Below are positions 24,842-37,304 of a DNA stretch of 64,000 nt, piece after piece (position 1 is the first letter of the stretch; each line of letters begins with the position of its first letter). Origin of the DNA: Clonostachys chloroleuca. Its lineage: Eukaryota; Ascomycota; Sordariomycetes; Hypocreales; Bionectriaceae. The notes under the pieces are model-generated. The model made no database searches, had not been told where the DNA came from, and saw only the letters and a list, made by a program, of their open reading frames with translations. The stretch is taken from NCBI GenBank assembly GCA_037952775.1, contig JBANAY010000003.1, forward strand, positions 3,100,001 through 3,164,000, written 5' to 3'. The translations under genes and the position numbers were made by a program.

Positions 24842-25950
24842 TGTGATATGCTGTTGTCAAAGCACCACACATAAGATTGTTTGTTTAGGGCATCAAGCAT
24901 GCGACCATCTTCGTCGAGAACCTGTGAATTCTCATGTATTATCGATCGTGAAATCGAGTTCTCAGGCGCCAGGGTCTGTGATGGTGGGAACCTGTCTGAT
25001 ATTTGCGAGACTGGGCGCTGCTTTGTTTTGGTTGCTAGGTGGGGGAAAGTAAACAATCCACTCCGCCCATTCCCACCATCTACCTGAATGACTAATCAGC
25101 TGCTGCCAACAAATCGCCTCGGCCGCCTATGGCCGCATATTCTGGATTATTGACTGACAACACATAAACAATTACGCGCGAAGACTTTTGCCATGGTTAC
25201 GATGCGGGTTTATGGGCATATTTTGATGGCTGTGCATTTTTATCATCCCTGGTTTTAAGTTGGGATGTACCCGCTCTATCAGAACAGCAAGATGCTGTAT
25301 AACGGCTGGTCCAGTTCTATCTACATGCAAACATTTTCGGCCGGGAGATTAAATGCTGGGTATCCTTAAATTATGTGAGCACATGTCTTTTTGAACGAGC
25401 CTCCGTCCAAGTAAGCGGTGAACAAGGCCGAGGACAGCGGCCGGGTTGTGAGGGGATGGATAGGCGGGTTCCGGGACGACATGTTGCTCTACATGTGGGA
25501 AGCTGCAGACCTTCTCCGAAGCATTTTCTTGGAGAAGGAACAACAATCCTTGTGGCCCGTTCAGAATACCGGCGCTGTATGTAGCATGGCATACGTCGTT
25601 CGCTTGTTACTTGACCAGGGTGACCGAACCACTGATCAGTCCCTTCCCACGCATATGGCATAGAACTAGAGTTTGCGTACCTATGCGTTGTCATTAGCAG
25701 GTGTCTAAGGATGGCAATTTTGGGATTTGATGGTTGATTAAAGAATAGACTTCAGAAAAGTTTGAGAAGATTTTGTTAACGCGGTTGTTTTGCAGCTTTC
25801 GTCAAAGTAATCATTGCTAAAAGCAATGCCCCCGACGTCTGATGGCCCCGCGGCGTCATCATGCATAGTGTAATGGAAAATGTGAGGAAACGAAGAAAGA
25901 GGAACGAACGTACTAAAAAATTGTAATTGTGCGGGACGAGCCCGAACGTA
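24842..25950. other. Intergenic region
   Basis: Likely promoter of the ADIP/TINA gene at its left side and the 3' end of rrp7 at its right. Small frames at 25349-25694 lack ATG starts or known domains. Nothing else is seen. Confidence 0.55.
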
Positions 25951-26892
25951 TCACGTCTCAGGCTTGAACTTGCCACGCTTTTCACGCATTGCATCAACCT
26001 TCTTCCGGTCCTCGTCAAACCGTCTGAGCAGTGCCTTATGCTCGTCCTTCCTCCTTTGCCGTAGCTGGAAGCGGTAGAAGTCCTTCATATCCGACTTCTT
26101 CTTATCCTGCTTCTCCAGCATCCTCTGCTTAGCCTCCTCAGCCTCATTGCGGCTAGCTGGAGCCGATCTACCGCCGCGAGTAACAGTAACGAAGCCATCC
26201 TCGTCAGGTTCATTCCGCAGTCTCTTGGCAAGCTCAGCAGCCTCCTTTTCTTTTCGGTTGTATGTATTGAAGAAGGCATGGACCGCCCTCTTGGTCTCTG
26301 TCTTGTCGACACGGTTCAGCTGGAGGTGAGAGGAGAGCCATCGCGCACCAAGAGAAGGCACCTCATCTGCTAAGTTTTCGCCCCACACTGGGTAGTTTCT
26401 TGTTTTCTGAAGCTTCCCAATGGCTTTCAGAACCTGCTGAACGCTCTTCTCGTCGGCGAGGAGAACGACCGCAGTGCTACTGCTCTTTTGCAATTGCCGC
26501 GTCCAGATTTCAGGTAAGCGGGTAGCTTCTTCCTCGCGCTCGCGCTCCTCTTCCTCGAGATCCCCTCTCTTCCGCTTTTTCACAAACCCATTGATCTTCA
26601 AGGCGCGGGCCGGGTCAACGCCGGGGCTGTGTGTCTTGTGGTCCTCGAAAGTCATAGTCTCGAAGCGGCCGGGGCCTACCAAGCTAGAGAACACTGCGCG
26701 AAAATGAGGTTCCGTGCTGTCTGGGGGGATATTTTTAAGGAATAGACTCCGATCGTCATTCGCGGTCGGAATCTTGGGCGCATTCCGTCGCACGCGGATT
26801 TCATGTGTTGTGGAAGTAGGATAAGACGGTAGAGGAGGCATCCTAATGGTAAGAATGGCGAAAGACTCGCCAGAAGCTTCCTGAGGAGCCAT
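25951..26892 (-). CDS. Ribosomal RNA-processing protein 7 (Rrp7)
   Basis: Single-exon frame of 313 residues, close to the usual 280-320 for the family. An N-terminal region (about 30-190) has RNA-recognition-like strands, including RSLFLKNIPPDSTEPHFRAVFS, interrupted by a basic/acidic insert. The C-terminal Rrp7 domain has FFNTYNRKEKEA, the DEDGFVTVTRGGR motif, the DFYRFQLRQRRK stretch and a final KRGKF sequence, all hallmarks of Rrp7/RRP7A. Rrp7 is a component of the UtpC subcomplex of the small-subunit processome in the nucleolus and is needed for 18S rRNA maturation. The start at 26892 is supported by the conserved-looking MAPQ start and an in-frame LTIRMPPLPSYP segment common to fungal homologues. 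No anomaly noted. Confidence 0.92.
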   Translation of the reverse strand: MAPQEASGESFAILTIRMPPLPSYPTSTTHEIRVRRNAPKIPTANDDRSLFLKNIPPDSTEPHFRAVFSSLVGPGRFETMTFEDHKTHSPGVDPARALKINGFVKKRKRGDLEEEEREREEEATRLPEIWTRQLQKSSSTAVVLLADEKSVQQVLKAIGKLQKTRNYPVWGENLADEVPSLGARWLSSHLQLNRVDKTETKRAVHAFFNTYNRKEKEAAELAKRLRNEPDEDGFVTVTRGGRSAPASRNEAEEAKQRMLEKQDKKKSDMKDFYRFQLRQRRKDEHKALLRRFDEDRKKVDAMREKRGKFKPET

Positions 26893-29800
26893 GATCAGAT
26901 AATTTCTCGATGTGGGCTTCGAGAATTCCTGATCTCAATAGGACGAAGGCGTGCGGCAGTTATGCCAAAACTGTTGCTTCACTCCGACGAGACCAAAAAA
27001 AAAGTTGCCTCGCGATAACCACTTAGCAATCTTATCGATTACCATCAGCACAGTGTCAAATATTTTTTCCAAACTGTACTTTTGCAACGCCGTATGAACC
27101 TACCGAGCATACTGAATCCAAGAAAAATCAGTTTCAATTACGAACGAGCATATTTTTCACCAGGTCTAGCATACGAGTGCTGCTGTAGCTATAAATCCCC
27201 TCAACTACACATTCCTTGACATTATGCATCCCGCTCTTGCTAAACGCCCATGATCCTACCAGCCATGGCAACAGCGAGGCTTGCACTTGAATATCAGCCA
27301 GTTTCATCTGCATAAATATAAAGTTCTACTACTGTTATTTCTCATTGAAGCTCAATTAAGACTAGTAGTTTCCAATTCTATCCACCGCACGGCTTGACTT
27401 GGCGTTACGCTCAACTGGGTGGCATCTTCGGATAGCCTTCTTCATCTAATACCACCCTAGGTATGCAACGAACGTGCAAGAGGCCGGCTGCATCGCACTT
27501 CGCTCATTGTTATGTCATATATCATTGCATTTTCAATAAACTCCTCAATTGGGGACCTTGGCGTAGTTTGACACGTAATGAGGAATCTGAAGTCCCGCCT
27601 GACCACTGCGGCCGATACACGAAGCATCCACCCTCGGTATGCCAGCCAATGCCTAGCGTTCATTTACTAAACTGGCCGATGATTTAACATATGGTAAATG
27701 TGGGTTTTCTTTGTAGTATATTGAATTCGGCGAAAGGGCCGCCATTTCGATGAGGAGACACTCGTATGCAACCTTTGGTGGCAGTCGAGACAGTTCCGAG
27801 CTGTTCACCACGTTGGCATATCCACTACCCACACTCATTCGGCATACAGAAGAATTATTGCCCGCTCGGGCTTATTCCTCATGCCACGGGTGTGGTTTGA
27901 ATTCGACTGACATAGAATAGTTCGGCTCATCAGCTGACGTGGCAGTGACTGAAACCACCCAATTTTAAACCCAAAGATGCGTCTTGTTTCGCTCATCCAC
28001 TCACCGAGTTACAAAGATTCTCCTCGTCTGACACATCTAAGCCACGTCTATGGGAAATCGGGATGGTAAGACGGTGCTTCCTTGGATCTGCTGTTCACGG
28101 TCACACAGTCAGGTTCACAGCCGAGCGTTGCCACATCGGGCCCAGGGATTTGCAATCGTGCTCCCCACTGCCTGGAAACCTATCACAAATGTTACCTCTG
28201 TTCTTTGGGGCATGCTCGTGACGGACTCGTATCTGTCCTGATAAAATCAGGGCTTCGAGGAGATCGGTAGGCCTTGGTCATGGCCTCGGATTGATCCTTG
28301 GCCGAAGTCTATTGGTCTGATGGCCAATGATGGAAATGCTTTCTTGTTTCGATTGACGTGGCTTGTGCCGAAACGAGTAAACTGGTGACAAGTACGGCAT
28401 ACACAGGGCCAAGCTTTTATGTCTTTGGCACTTCCATACTGGCCACTTAATATCATCTGCGTTGTTTCTTCCCTAGCCAAAGTTGTGTAAGCGACTTTGT
28501 GTCCTTTGGCTGCTCAGAAATGTCAGCAAGCTCATCTAGCAGTGAGAGACAGGACAATAAATTTGGAGCTAGGCCTTCGTATATTGGTATCACGGATGCC
28601 CCATCGTACCTCGCAAATTTGTCCACTATTTGCGGCATGGGTTCCATTGCTGGGAGAGACAGCATGAGGTTTCATTTCCACCTGGATAGCACCGGGTATC
28701 CACATCGAGGGAGGGGTTGATATTCGATATCCAGTTACGAGGTACCTATGCAATCAGGCATGAAGGCTAGAGCTAGGCGAATTAAATTCGAGACGAAGAG
28801 GGCAGGGCGGCTTAGTGCGAGATTGAAGTGCATGTGCAGAAGTCTGTGTTGTAGCTACATCAGGCAGCACGCCCCGGTTTGAGCCTCATTTCGTGGTGGA
28901 AACCGTTGATGAGGTACCTACAGAGGTACCTCAGCCGGACTGGACCGCCACACCTTAGCGAAAGTACCTTCGTTGCTCCGGGTATGTCGCTGCCTCCGTC
29001 CTTGCTTGATGATGCTCAGGCTGAGTGATGCTGCTTCTTGGACACGCTCAAAGCCACTCACTTAAGCTGATCACTCGCGTTTGTGATGATAGTGTGTGCG
29101 GGGTCAGTTTTCACAAACAACAAGCAGGGGAAACGTTGCAGTTCTCTTCGGATTGTACAAATGTGTTGGAAAGAAACACTTTGTCACGCGCCTTCCCCAC
29201 TGGTGCTAGAATTACCGCTATGTACGTTGATGATTGGTGCGTCGGTGCCGTGGTAATATTGGCAAAGCGCCTGTGCACCATCTGCAGAGCCGCATCTCGA
29301 GATACTCGAGACGTGATTGGGCTCTCTGGTAGTATGTAGCACTACACTACGCATGCACCTCGATTCATTCGTTCTCGCGCCCGTCCGTGGCATTGGTAGA
29401 GCCTCATCAAGCAGGTACTTGCCCGCGTAGTACCATGCAGCCGGCTTGTCCTGCTGCCTTCCCTTCAGCCAGTCCGAAAGTCCGCCTCTCGCTTGCATGT
29501 GACCGTGCGAGGTTCTTTCCTCTCATCCAGAATTTCTTCTTTCGCTTCCAACATGATTTGTGACACCACACATATCCAGTCTGTCAGTCCAAGAAAGCCC
29601 ACCGGCCACGATGTGAGGGCTTTACCGGTTGCGGACAGGCACCCATTCAGAGCAACCTTGTTCATGCTTCCGTGTCCTCCCTTCAGTTTCCCTCTAGTCT
29701 ACGAAGGGGGAGGGGGTTTCGGGGCTACACCCATCTAGTGGCCGACCGCAGCAGAGCCTCATTCACCGATTTCCCCTCCCTCTTCCCCCTCCTCCGGAAC

Positions 29801-30004
29801 CTCCCCTGTCTCCCAAATGGAATGAGGCTCTGTTGTCCCCAAGCGTGTTACACCTGCCGTGTACCACCTTCCCTGGGGCAGAAAGCCGAGATGTATTAAA
29901 CCTCCCCCCAGTCTCGCCCTAGGCAACTTCTTGTTTCTTTTGGTGGTGTTTAACAATGCCCGTGACTATGAAAGGGCGACTCCTATCTCGCCAGCTTCTT
30001 TACT
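26893..30004. other. 3.1-kb gene-poor region
   Basis: Contains the promoter of rrp7 at its left and of the F-box gene at its right. A perfect inverted repeat lies at 28910-28933. The C/T-rich stretch near 29660-29990 probably belongs to the F-box gene promoter or leader. Short frames elsewhere show no coding signature. Confidence 0.55.
28910..28933. repeat. Perfect 10-bp inverted repeat built from AGGTACCT
   Basis: Arms TGAGGTACCT and AGGTACCTCA are separated by four bases. Each arm contains the self-complementary octamer AGGTACCT. Non-coding; role unknown. Confidence 0.8.
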
Positions 30005-31837
30005 ATGGGGCTTCTCAAGCTGCCAAACGAGATATTTCTCATGGTGCTCAGTCTTCTTGACCTTGAAGATCAGTTCAACTTCAGCTTGAGCAGCCGCGGC
30101 TTTCAGTTCATCCTTCGTGATGAGGGCATATGCAGACTGAATCTTCAGGTCAGGCACCACGAGTCGCTGAGAATCAACCCCTTACTGATATGGAGACAGA
30201 AACACGCCTCGTTCTCGCTAGAATACAAGGCTGCGCAGACCACGCATCAATATGCAAAAGCATGGCGACAGATTACAAAGCGGAAAATTGCTATCCAGAC
30301 GGCCAACCCCTTTCTCGTATCGATTGTTGCTGTAGCGGACCAGTTCATCTATAGAAATGGCGCCTTGCTCTATATTGCTGGGCGAGATCACCTTCGTGTT
30401 CTTCTTCTTCAAGGATCGGTCACCACGGAACTGGCTCTTGATCCACAGCGACTGCTTCAGAGCATTGAATCGTTGGACCCAACCTGGCATGATTATCGGT
30501 TGAGTCCGTTGCATTATTCTTGTGGGGTTGTTTCTCTATTGGCCCAAGATAGGGCAGCAGCAGGGGGAGACTACTTGATTACGTTGGAGATCGATCAGAT
30601 GCGATCAAGGGCATATCCTCTAGCGACTACACACAGGATATTCATTAGAAACGATGAGAGCCATCTTTATTATGGCGTACGCTCCTATCCAACGTTCCAA
30701 AATCCAGGCTCCTGGACTCTTCGGCATATTAATCTCGATTCTGGAACAGAGGAGATTGGATTCCTCGATCTCCCAGGTCTAGTGGGAGAGGAGATCGGGT
30801 CCAACACCTCCTTTGAGATATTTGACGGGTATTTCTATGGCGCATCAAGTGAACAGCTTTTCTCTGCCGAGCCCGGAACCTGGAACTCATTTTACTATGT
30901 GTTTCGGTTCCCAATAGGCAGAATTACCTCTCCAACCCTACTCCCCAAGTCATTGAGCTGGAGAAGAAATCCCAACGAGGGTTCCACTGATGATCGCTGG
31001 GCTTCGCTCGGGCTCTTCCAAGATGAGAAAACTGGTGGGATCTTTATTTGCGAGACCAGGAAGGAATGGAATCCCAATGCGCCCTTCAGCCAGCGGAATT
31101 GTTACCGCAAAGAAATCGACTTCCCGTTGGAGGACTGCACGGGGATTGAACAGTTGGAAGATCCTCCTGAAGACGAGCTAGACAGTCCGGCCTATTTCGA
31201 AACTCGCCCACCAGGCAGCGTTCATAATGGTGATAGCGGACATCGTGCATCAACATGTACCTATATGGACTCTTCTATACGGTCATATAATCCTACGGCA
31301 AGAAGCTTCGTTGACCTTGTCAACGACCCAGCGCCGGACTCAGCCAACAAACGACGATTAAGACTTCGGATACGGCCAATGGCGAGAACATCCTACCTCC
31401 AACCTCGCTCTGTGACTTTGACTGGCGGAGAGGTCTTCAAGGGGGACTCGGATGTCAAGATTTGGCCTCCGGAATCGCCTCGGGGCGAACCAGAAACTCA
31501 GATCCAGCAGGCATTCAGCTTGATAAATCCACAGCCATCAGGTCGCGTGAAGGATTGGGTAGCAGATGACAGGTTTGTCATCTATCAGATGGAGGAAAGC
31601 GGCTCCCGCTCCCCATCACCTATAGTCATCATATCGTTTGATCCAGGACTCGGATTCCCAGGATTGCCCAAGGCCCTGCTCTCGAAAGAGAGCCACGGCA
31701 ATCATCTACAAGCCGTGCCAGATCTGCCACGAGTCATGGAACCTGGCAGCGTAAACCTAGCAGAAAAAGTCCAGCCATTATATAGTTTCCTACAGGGAGA
31801 AAACCGGCCACTTCTGGGCCTTGACTTGGCCCTATAA
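30005..31837 (+). CDS. F-box domain protein
   Basis: Uninterrupted 610-residue frame. Residues 1-48 form an F-box: LKLPNEIFLMVLSLLDLEDQ followed by LSSRGF, the usual start of fungal F-box proteins. The rest has repeated short beta-strand-like segments (FIYRNGALLYIAGRDHLRVL, SHLYYGVRSYP, VIYQMEESGS) resembling the propeller-like C-terminal part of a large lineage-expanded fungal F-box family. Such proteins connect substrates to Skp1-cullin ubiquitin ligases; the substrate here is unknown. The stretch around residues 380-420 is acidic and probably loops out. No signal peptide. It is a single gene between gene-poor flanks. Confidence 0.8.
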   Translation: MGLLKLPNEIFLMVLSLLDLEDQFNFSLSSRGFQFILRDEGICRLNLQVRHHESLRINPLLIWRQKHASFSLEYKAAQTTHQYAKAWRQITKRKIAIQTANPFLVSIVAVADQFIYRNGALLYIAGRDHLRVLLLQGSVTTELALDPQRLLQSIESLDPTWHDYRLSPLHYSCGVVSLLAQDRAAAGGDYLITLEIDQMRSRAYPLATTHRIFIRNDESHLYYGVRSYPTFQNPGSWTLRHINLDSGTEEIGFLDLPGLVGEEIGSNTSFEIFDGYFYGASSEQLFSAEPGTWNSFYYVFRFPIGRITSPTLLPKSLSWRRNPNEGSTDDRWASLGLFQDEKTGGIFICETRKEWNPNAPFSQRNCYRKEIDFPLEDCTGIEQLEDPPEDELDSPAYFETRPPGSVHNGDSGHRASTCTYMDSSIRSYNPTARSFVDLVNDPAPDSANKRRLRLRIRPMARTSYLQPRSVTLTGGEVFKGDSDVKIWPPESPRGEPETQIQQAFSLINPQPSGRVKDWVADDRFVIYQMEESGSRSPSPIVIISFDPGLGFPGLPKALLSKESHGNHLQAVPDLPRVMEPGSVNLAEKVQPLYSFLQGENRPLLGLDLAL

Positions 31838-32624
31838 TAATCAGACTCTAGAATTGATCAAATCTGCATCAGAGAAAATCAGCGTCTATCCTTAGTATTT
31901 GCTTGGAACCACGTGCGCCGTGTTACGCTTAAATGAAGGTTCTAGCCCTGCTATGAGGATTTTCCTAGATTTTTCGAGACTATAGTAATCGGATAGTCAA
32001 GGACTATATCCGGGTGGGTGAGGTGGTATGCTTAGAGTCCACATCTGCCCCCTGGCTGAGTTACTCGACTGCTTTCTTAATTAAAGGTGAAACAATCCGT
32101 GAATAGAATATACTTCAGAGTAAAACTACATCATAATTATGATTGCGAACCTTCAAGTAGGTATGTGTATGAAAGACTGACTATTTGAACCGAAAATGGC
32201 ATCTAAGAGCGGGTTCACCTCTGGCTAGCGCAGGCACAACACCTCAAGGCTGCTTCTTCGATATTTTCGTAATTGTAGTCAGATCTCGGTTTCAATGATT
32301 CAGAATTGTGATATCTAGTTGTTCAATACACCAAGAAAGAAAAATACGCCTTATCACAAGCACCCCCCTCACAATGTCACAATGACGGGGACAATACCCC
32401 TTACATCTCTCCCTTTGGGGTCTCGGCGCTGTACGCACGGTGGCTCTGGTAATTATCTTTCTCCTCTATCCGGCGTTCATAAAACGATGCTAATTAAAGA
32501 ACTCCCAATCCGAATTTTTTTTCCTCTTCTCGACCTGCTCTCACATTGAGGAATTATGGATAGAGCGTTTGATTAGTCTCGGGTACTCGCATGTAGGAAG
32601 ATCATATAGCGTAAGGGTAATTCA
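31838..32624. other. Convergent intergenic region
   Basis: AT-rich spacer between the 3' ends of the F-box gene (+) and the BAR-SH3 gene (-). I see nothing but presumptive 3' UTRs. Confidence 0.55.
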
Positions 32625-34132
32625 TCAGCTGTTTAGTCGAACATAGTTTCCTACGAGGATTGGGTTAGTCTGGGTTTTCTACATAAATTGGGGGTTGGGG
32701 TGCCCGGAATTTACCTGGGAATTGCCCCTGCTTCCCTTTCAGCTTTCCACTCCACCATTCATTTTCGTTCTGTGTCCGTTGAATAATCTCAATTACATCG
32801 CCAGTCTGGAAGCTCAAGTCGCCATCGGCTTGGGCGGCGTAATCGTAGAGAGCCGTTACCGTTTCTGCGGCAGGCGCTGCCGCAACCAGTCTGCTTGGCT
32901 TTGGTTTTGGTGGAGGCGGCTTCGCCTTGGCCGCGGCGATTGTCGACAAGCTGGATCCGCCGGTCGTGTACGGGGGAGGCGGGTTTTGCTCGGCATCAGA
33001 CAGGTTGGGTGAATGACCGCCCATTTTCTCCTTCTCTGAGGCCGAGGCACCGGGACCCTGGGTCAGCAAGCCCTGTGGTTTTCCAGCCTCAAGGCGATTC
33101 TGATACTTTGGTGGTCGTCGCTGGCCTGTCGTCTTATACCGCACAATGGATAGCGCCTCCGTCCTCTCCTGGACGTCTCCTCGCTTTTCGTGGAAGGCAT
33201 CCTCGATGTCAAGAGTGAGGTTGAAGTAGCCGATGTCGCACCGTTGCATCCGCTCGTGCAGAGTATAGAAGATGTTGAGCTGCATGTAGTAAAATGACTG
33301 GAAGAGGGGCTGGATGAATTCTTGTTCAAGGTGGAAGAGCTTCGGTAGCTCGTCCTTGAGCAGATTATTGAAGTAGTCGAAATCTTGGGTCGCCTGCTCG
33401 ACATCGCCCTCGGCCTTCCACATGGCCTTCTCATCCTTGGCGCTGCGCTCCTTTTTGTCCTGCAGCTTCTTGAGGGTCGCCCGGTGGCGATCGTAGTCGA
33501 GCTTCTTGTGTTCTCGCTTCAAGGCGGTCTTGCGGATAACTTTGATCACGTCCATCAGTTCGTTGGCTGGTCGAATAACCCTAGTATCAATCATTTCCAA
33601 CTCTGGCGCCATCGTCTCTTGGAGCTCCTTGACCACGGCCTCGTACTCCTCGCACGCTGCGATACCCTCTGGGTTGCCCTCGGGCTTGATAGAATCTGGG
33701 TCGGACACGCGGCCTGATATGGGTTTGTAGATTTCGGTCATGGCCTGACTGAACTCGATCTGGTGATTGAGCATGCCATTGATGGCTTCGAAATACTTCT
33801 TGGACTCATCGTGCAGTTTCTTCGTCTCCTTCTCAAGCTCCTGGAATCGACGCTCGGCATCTATGTAGACGGCATCTTTGGTGTGTTCGCCGATGTTGAA
33901 CTTGGTTTTGAACTGCTGAGGTGCCTATTGTAGGTAGAAAAAAAGGTAGAAAAAAATCAGCAACTCATTCCGCAAATGCGACAGTATCCCACCGGCCCTC
34001 TGGCCGGCGTTGTCAAGACCGCATCACCAGCGGGGTGCTCGGGTGGTGAGGGGCAAGCAGGAGTGATGACGATTTACGACAAAAAGATGGACTTACCCGA
34101 GTCAGGCTCTTCTGGAATCCTTTGAAACTCAT
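32625..34132 (-). CDS. BAR-SH3 amphiphysin, Rvs167/Hob1-like
   Basis: Three exons on the minus strand: 34132-34097 (MSFKGFQKSLTR), 33924-32715, and a tiny last exon 32650-32625. All junctions are GT-AG; total 1272 bases, 423 residues. The N-terminal BAR domain (about 1-240) starts with the amphipathic MSFKGFQKS helix and includes WKAEGDVEQATQDFDYFN and LPKLFHLEQEFIQPLFQSF. A Pro-rich linker follows, then a C-terminal SH3 (about 360-420: ALYDYAAQADGDLSF, EWWSGKL, GQFPGNYVRLNS). The last intron matters: reading straight on from exon 2 replaces the canonical SH3 end FPGNYV with a non-SH3 tail; the intron has a CTAAC branch site and restores it. The protein bends membranes at endocytic patches with actin. 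It is divergent to nfs1, with 1.4 kb between starts. Confidence 0.93.
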
Positions 34133-35540
34133 GGCACCCAAGCTTGTAAGCAAAAATCTGGCGAGCTGGTCGTCGGGCTTCGGATTGAGCAAAACAGGTC
34201 GAATGCTTGAGGGCCGTTGTTGACTGGCTGTCGAGTCGACCAAAGTTCACCAGTAGCCCGTCGGGTGGGTGAGGTCAAGGGCACTGCACCGGTATTTTAA
34301 CAAAAGGCTACTGCGAAGGCTAACGATGTCAGTCAGCCAGCGCCGCAGCATGACGTGGTTCGTGGCTGTGCTGCCGGTTGTGGTACATACGCACCACCGC
34401 CTGTGGCTGGCGCTGGCTGATGCGCCCAGAGCTTCCAATGCCAAGGCTCTACGGTGCTGCTTTGTGTCATCGGCCCCGGTGTTGCCACTCGCACCGCTAC
34501 CTGAAAGCACCAGAAGTCCAGCGCGCATCTACGACGACGAATATAATGTCGGCAGCCGGCACGCAGGCGTGGCTTTTGCTCTTGATAGAGCAGGGTAACG
34601 TCTACAGCATCTAGCTTAGTCCTTCCTCCCGGAGGCTACCTATACCCGGCGCAGGCTGGGTTCCGGGCAAGCGAGGATCACACTCTCTGTATCTTAGTTT
34701 GGCTGGGTTTCCATGGACCTGTCCCGAAGTAGAGGGATCAGTGCTGTGTGGGGGTTTGGTCTCTGGTTCATCAGCGTGAATGGAGACAAAGGGCTTGGTC
34801 CACGCGTTGGTAATTACCGTCCTCCGAAAAGCGGAAGACCTCAAACTAACCCCAGCCTCTGTTCAACAAAATTCCACACGCCTCTCGTAGTTTGTAAAAC
34901 AGCATCAATGTCAACGCAGTTTGGCCGGGCGAGGTTCCTCTGGTCCCTGCCGTCATCGATGCATTCGTTCACAGAGTACTGACAGATAACGGGTCTGTGA
35001 TACAACTGAATAACACACATTGAGCTACGAGGTACTTATTGGTCAGGTATCTCGCGCAATGAAGCTCGGACAGTCGCTGAATTTCCCGCTGCGAATGAGA
35101 AGGTCCTATAATGTCTCTTATGTCCGCCCGCCGTGAGCTGGGTTGAATTCGCTGCAACCTCCGCGGACAACCCCCGGCTTTTTCTATCTCCCTTCCCCTC
35201 TTTGAAAGTACTCCGGTATCGAATGCACGCGTCCAAGTACTCGGCAGGTATGAAGATCTTTTCTGGTCCCCGAGCTGCTATTGGCTTGTAGGTCGGTTGA
35301 GCTGGTCCCTTTCAGTCCAAGCCGGCCTTTTCAGCCAATCATGGCCTGGGGGAGCCGCAGGCTTTATCGCCGATTCGCCGAGCCCCGAATGTGGGTGACA
35401 AATTCTCGATCTCAAACCCCCAATTAGTGTGCAAATCTAATCTGCAAGCTACCTAAATTCTGGCCCTCGCCCTCCAAGGGCCTCTCTCTTGCCACCTGCA
35501 TATGTCAACTCATCAATCAACAGGTTGACACATCGCAATC
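34133..35540. other. Bidirectional promoter region between the BAR-SH3 gene and nfs1
   Basis: About 1.4 kb between two divergent starts. It has several short pyrimidine-rich stretches and a CAATC motif just before the nfs1 ATG. No credible gene. Confidence 0.6.
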
Positions 35541-37304
35541 ATGGCTAGTATTGTGTCTTGTGCACTCAAGTCATCGCGACGGGCTGCTGCCGCTCCCCTG
35601 CGCAGACTACCTGCCGCAACATCCGCGGCAGTTGCGTCGAGATGTGCCGCACGTCGAGGCTATGTGTCCGAATCGAAGCGAGATAATGCTCGTGTCGAGA
35701 CGGCCATCAAGCTTGACAAGAAGGACTTTGCTGACATCCCTCCACCGTCCATGGAGGTGCCTAGCAATGCCAAAGTGAGCCCCATGGCTGGTATGTCTCT
35801 CCTCCTCCCTTGGTCTCCCCAACGTTCTCAAACTGACCGTCACCATCAGAGGTTTTGAAGCAGGCGGCCGTTATGGAAGAGGGCCAGCGGCCCATCTACC
35901 TCGACATGCAAGCCACAACCCCCGTCGACCCCCGTGTCCTGGATGTCATGATTCCTTACTATGTTGGCATCTATGGCAACCCGCACTCCAGAACTCACGC
36001 ATATGGTTGGGAGAGTGAAAAGGCGGTCGAGGAGGCACGCGAACATATCGCAAAGCTCATCGGCGCCGACTCGAAGGAAATCATCTTCACAAGCGGAGCG
36101 ACAGAGAGCAACAACATGAGCATCAAGGGTGTTGCTCGATTCTTTGGACGTTCAGGAAAAAAGAAGCACATCATCACCACACAGACAGAGCACAAGTGTG
36201 TGCTCGACAGCTGCCGGCATCTCCAGGATGAAGGTTTTGAGATCACCTATCTCCCTGTCCAGAACAACGGCCTGATCAAGATGGAAGATCTCGAGGCTGC
36301 CATCCGCCCCGAGACCGCCATCGTCAGTATCATGGCCGTGAACAATGAGATCGGTGTTATCCAGCCCATACACGAGATTGGAAAGCTGTGCCGTAAGAAC
36401 AAGGTTTTCTTTCACACTGATGCTGCACAAGCTGTCGGGAAAATCCCGCTGGATGTCAACGCCATGAACATCGACTTAATGTCCATCTCTTCGCACAAGA
36501 TCTACGGGCCCAAGGGTATTGGTGCCTGCTATGTCCGAAGAAGGCCCAGGGTCAGATTAGACCCCATTATCACAGGTGGTGGACAGGAGAGAGGTCTCCG
36601 CAGCGGTACTCTTGCACCTCCCCTAGTTGCAGGTTTCGGAGAAGCCTGCCGTATCGCTCGAGAAGAGATGGAGGTAAGACAAACCCTTTTCATTCATTTG
36701 TCCCCTTACGTCGTATGATGATCTGCTCCTACATGCATGGCTTTCTGAATGCCCGTGACAAGGCCTTCTTTGTTGATCGAAGCGTTTTATCTGATTCTAT
36801 TCCGCTGCTTTTTTTCCATTTGGCTCGAACTTTACATACCCCTTGGCAGCCTCGAGTGACTAACACCTGCTCCTTCTCTAGTATGATTCGAAGCGTATCA
36901 AATACCTCTCCGATCGACTCCTGAACGGTCTCCTTGCTCTCGAACACGCAACTCAAAATGGCGATCCCAAGTCCTTCTATCCCGGCTGCGTGAACGTTTC
37001 TTTCGCCTACGTCGAGGGCGAGTCCCTCCTCATGGCGTTGAAGGACATTGCGCTCTCATCTGGTAGCGCTTGTACTTCGGCTTCCTTGGAACCCAGCTAC
37101 GTTCTCCGTGCGCTTGGAAACAGCGACGAGAGCGCACACAGCAGCATCCGGTTCGGTATTGGCCGGTTCACTACAGAGGAGGAGATTGACTACGTCCTCA
37201 AGGCTGTGCAGGAGCGTGTCACCTTCCTGCGTGAGCTGAGTCCCCTGTGGGAGCTTGTCCAAGAGGGTATTGATCTCGATACTATCCAATGGAGCCAACA
37301 CTGA
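35541..37304 (+). CDS. nfs1: Mitochondrial cysteine desulfurase
   Basis: Three exons, 35541-35790, 35850-36673 and 36882-37304 (GT-AG), giving 498 residues. The first 45 residues are Arg/Ala/Ser-rich with no acid, a typical mitochondrial presequence. The body is a class V aminotransferase fold: [14 protein letters not shown] start, [33 protein letters not shown], and [10 protein letters not shown], whose Lys300 should bind pyridoxal phosphate. Cys422 in [10 protein letters not shown] is the persulfide-forming catalytic cysteine. Nfs1 releases sulfur from cysteine for Fe-S cluster assembly on Isu1 with Isd11 and frataxin, and also for tRNA thiolation. All key residues are present. The last intron is long (208 bases) for this window but has clean ends. 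Confidence 0.97.
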
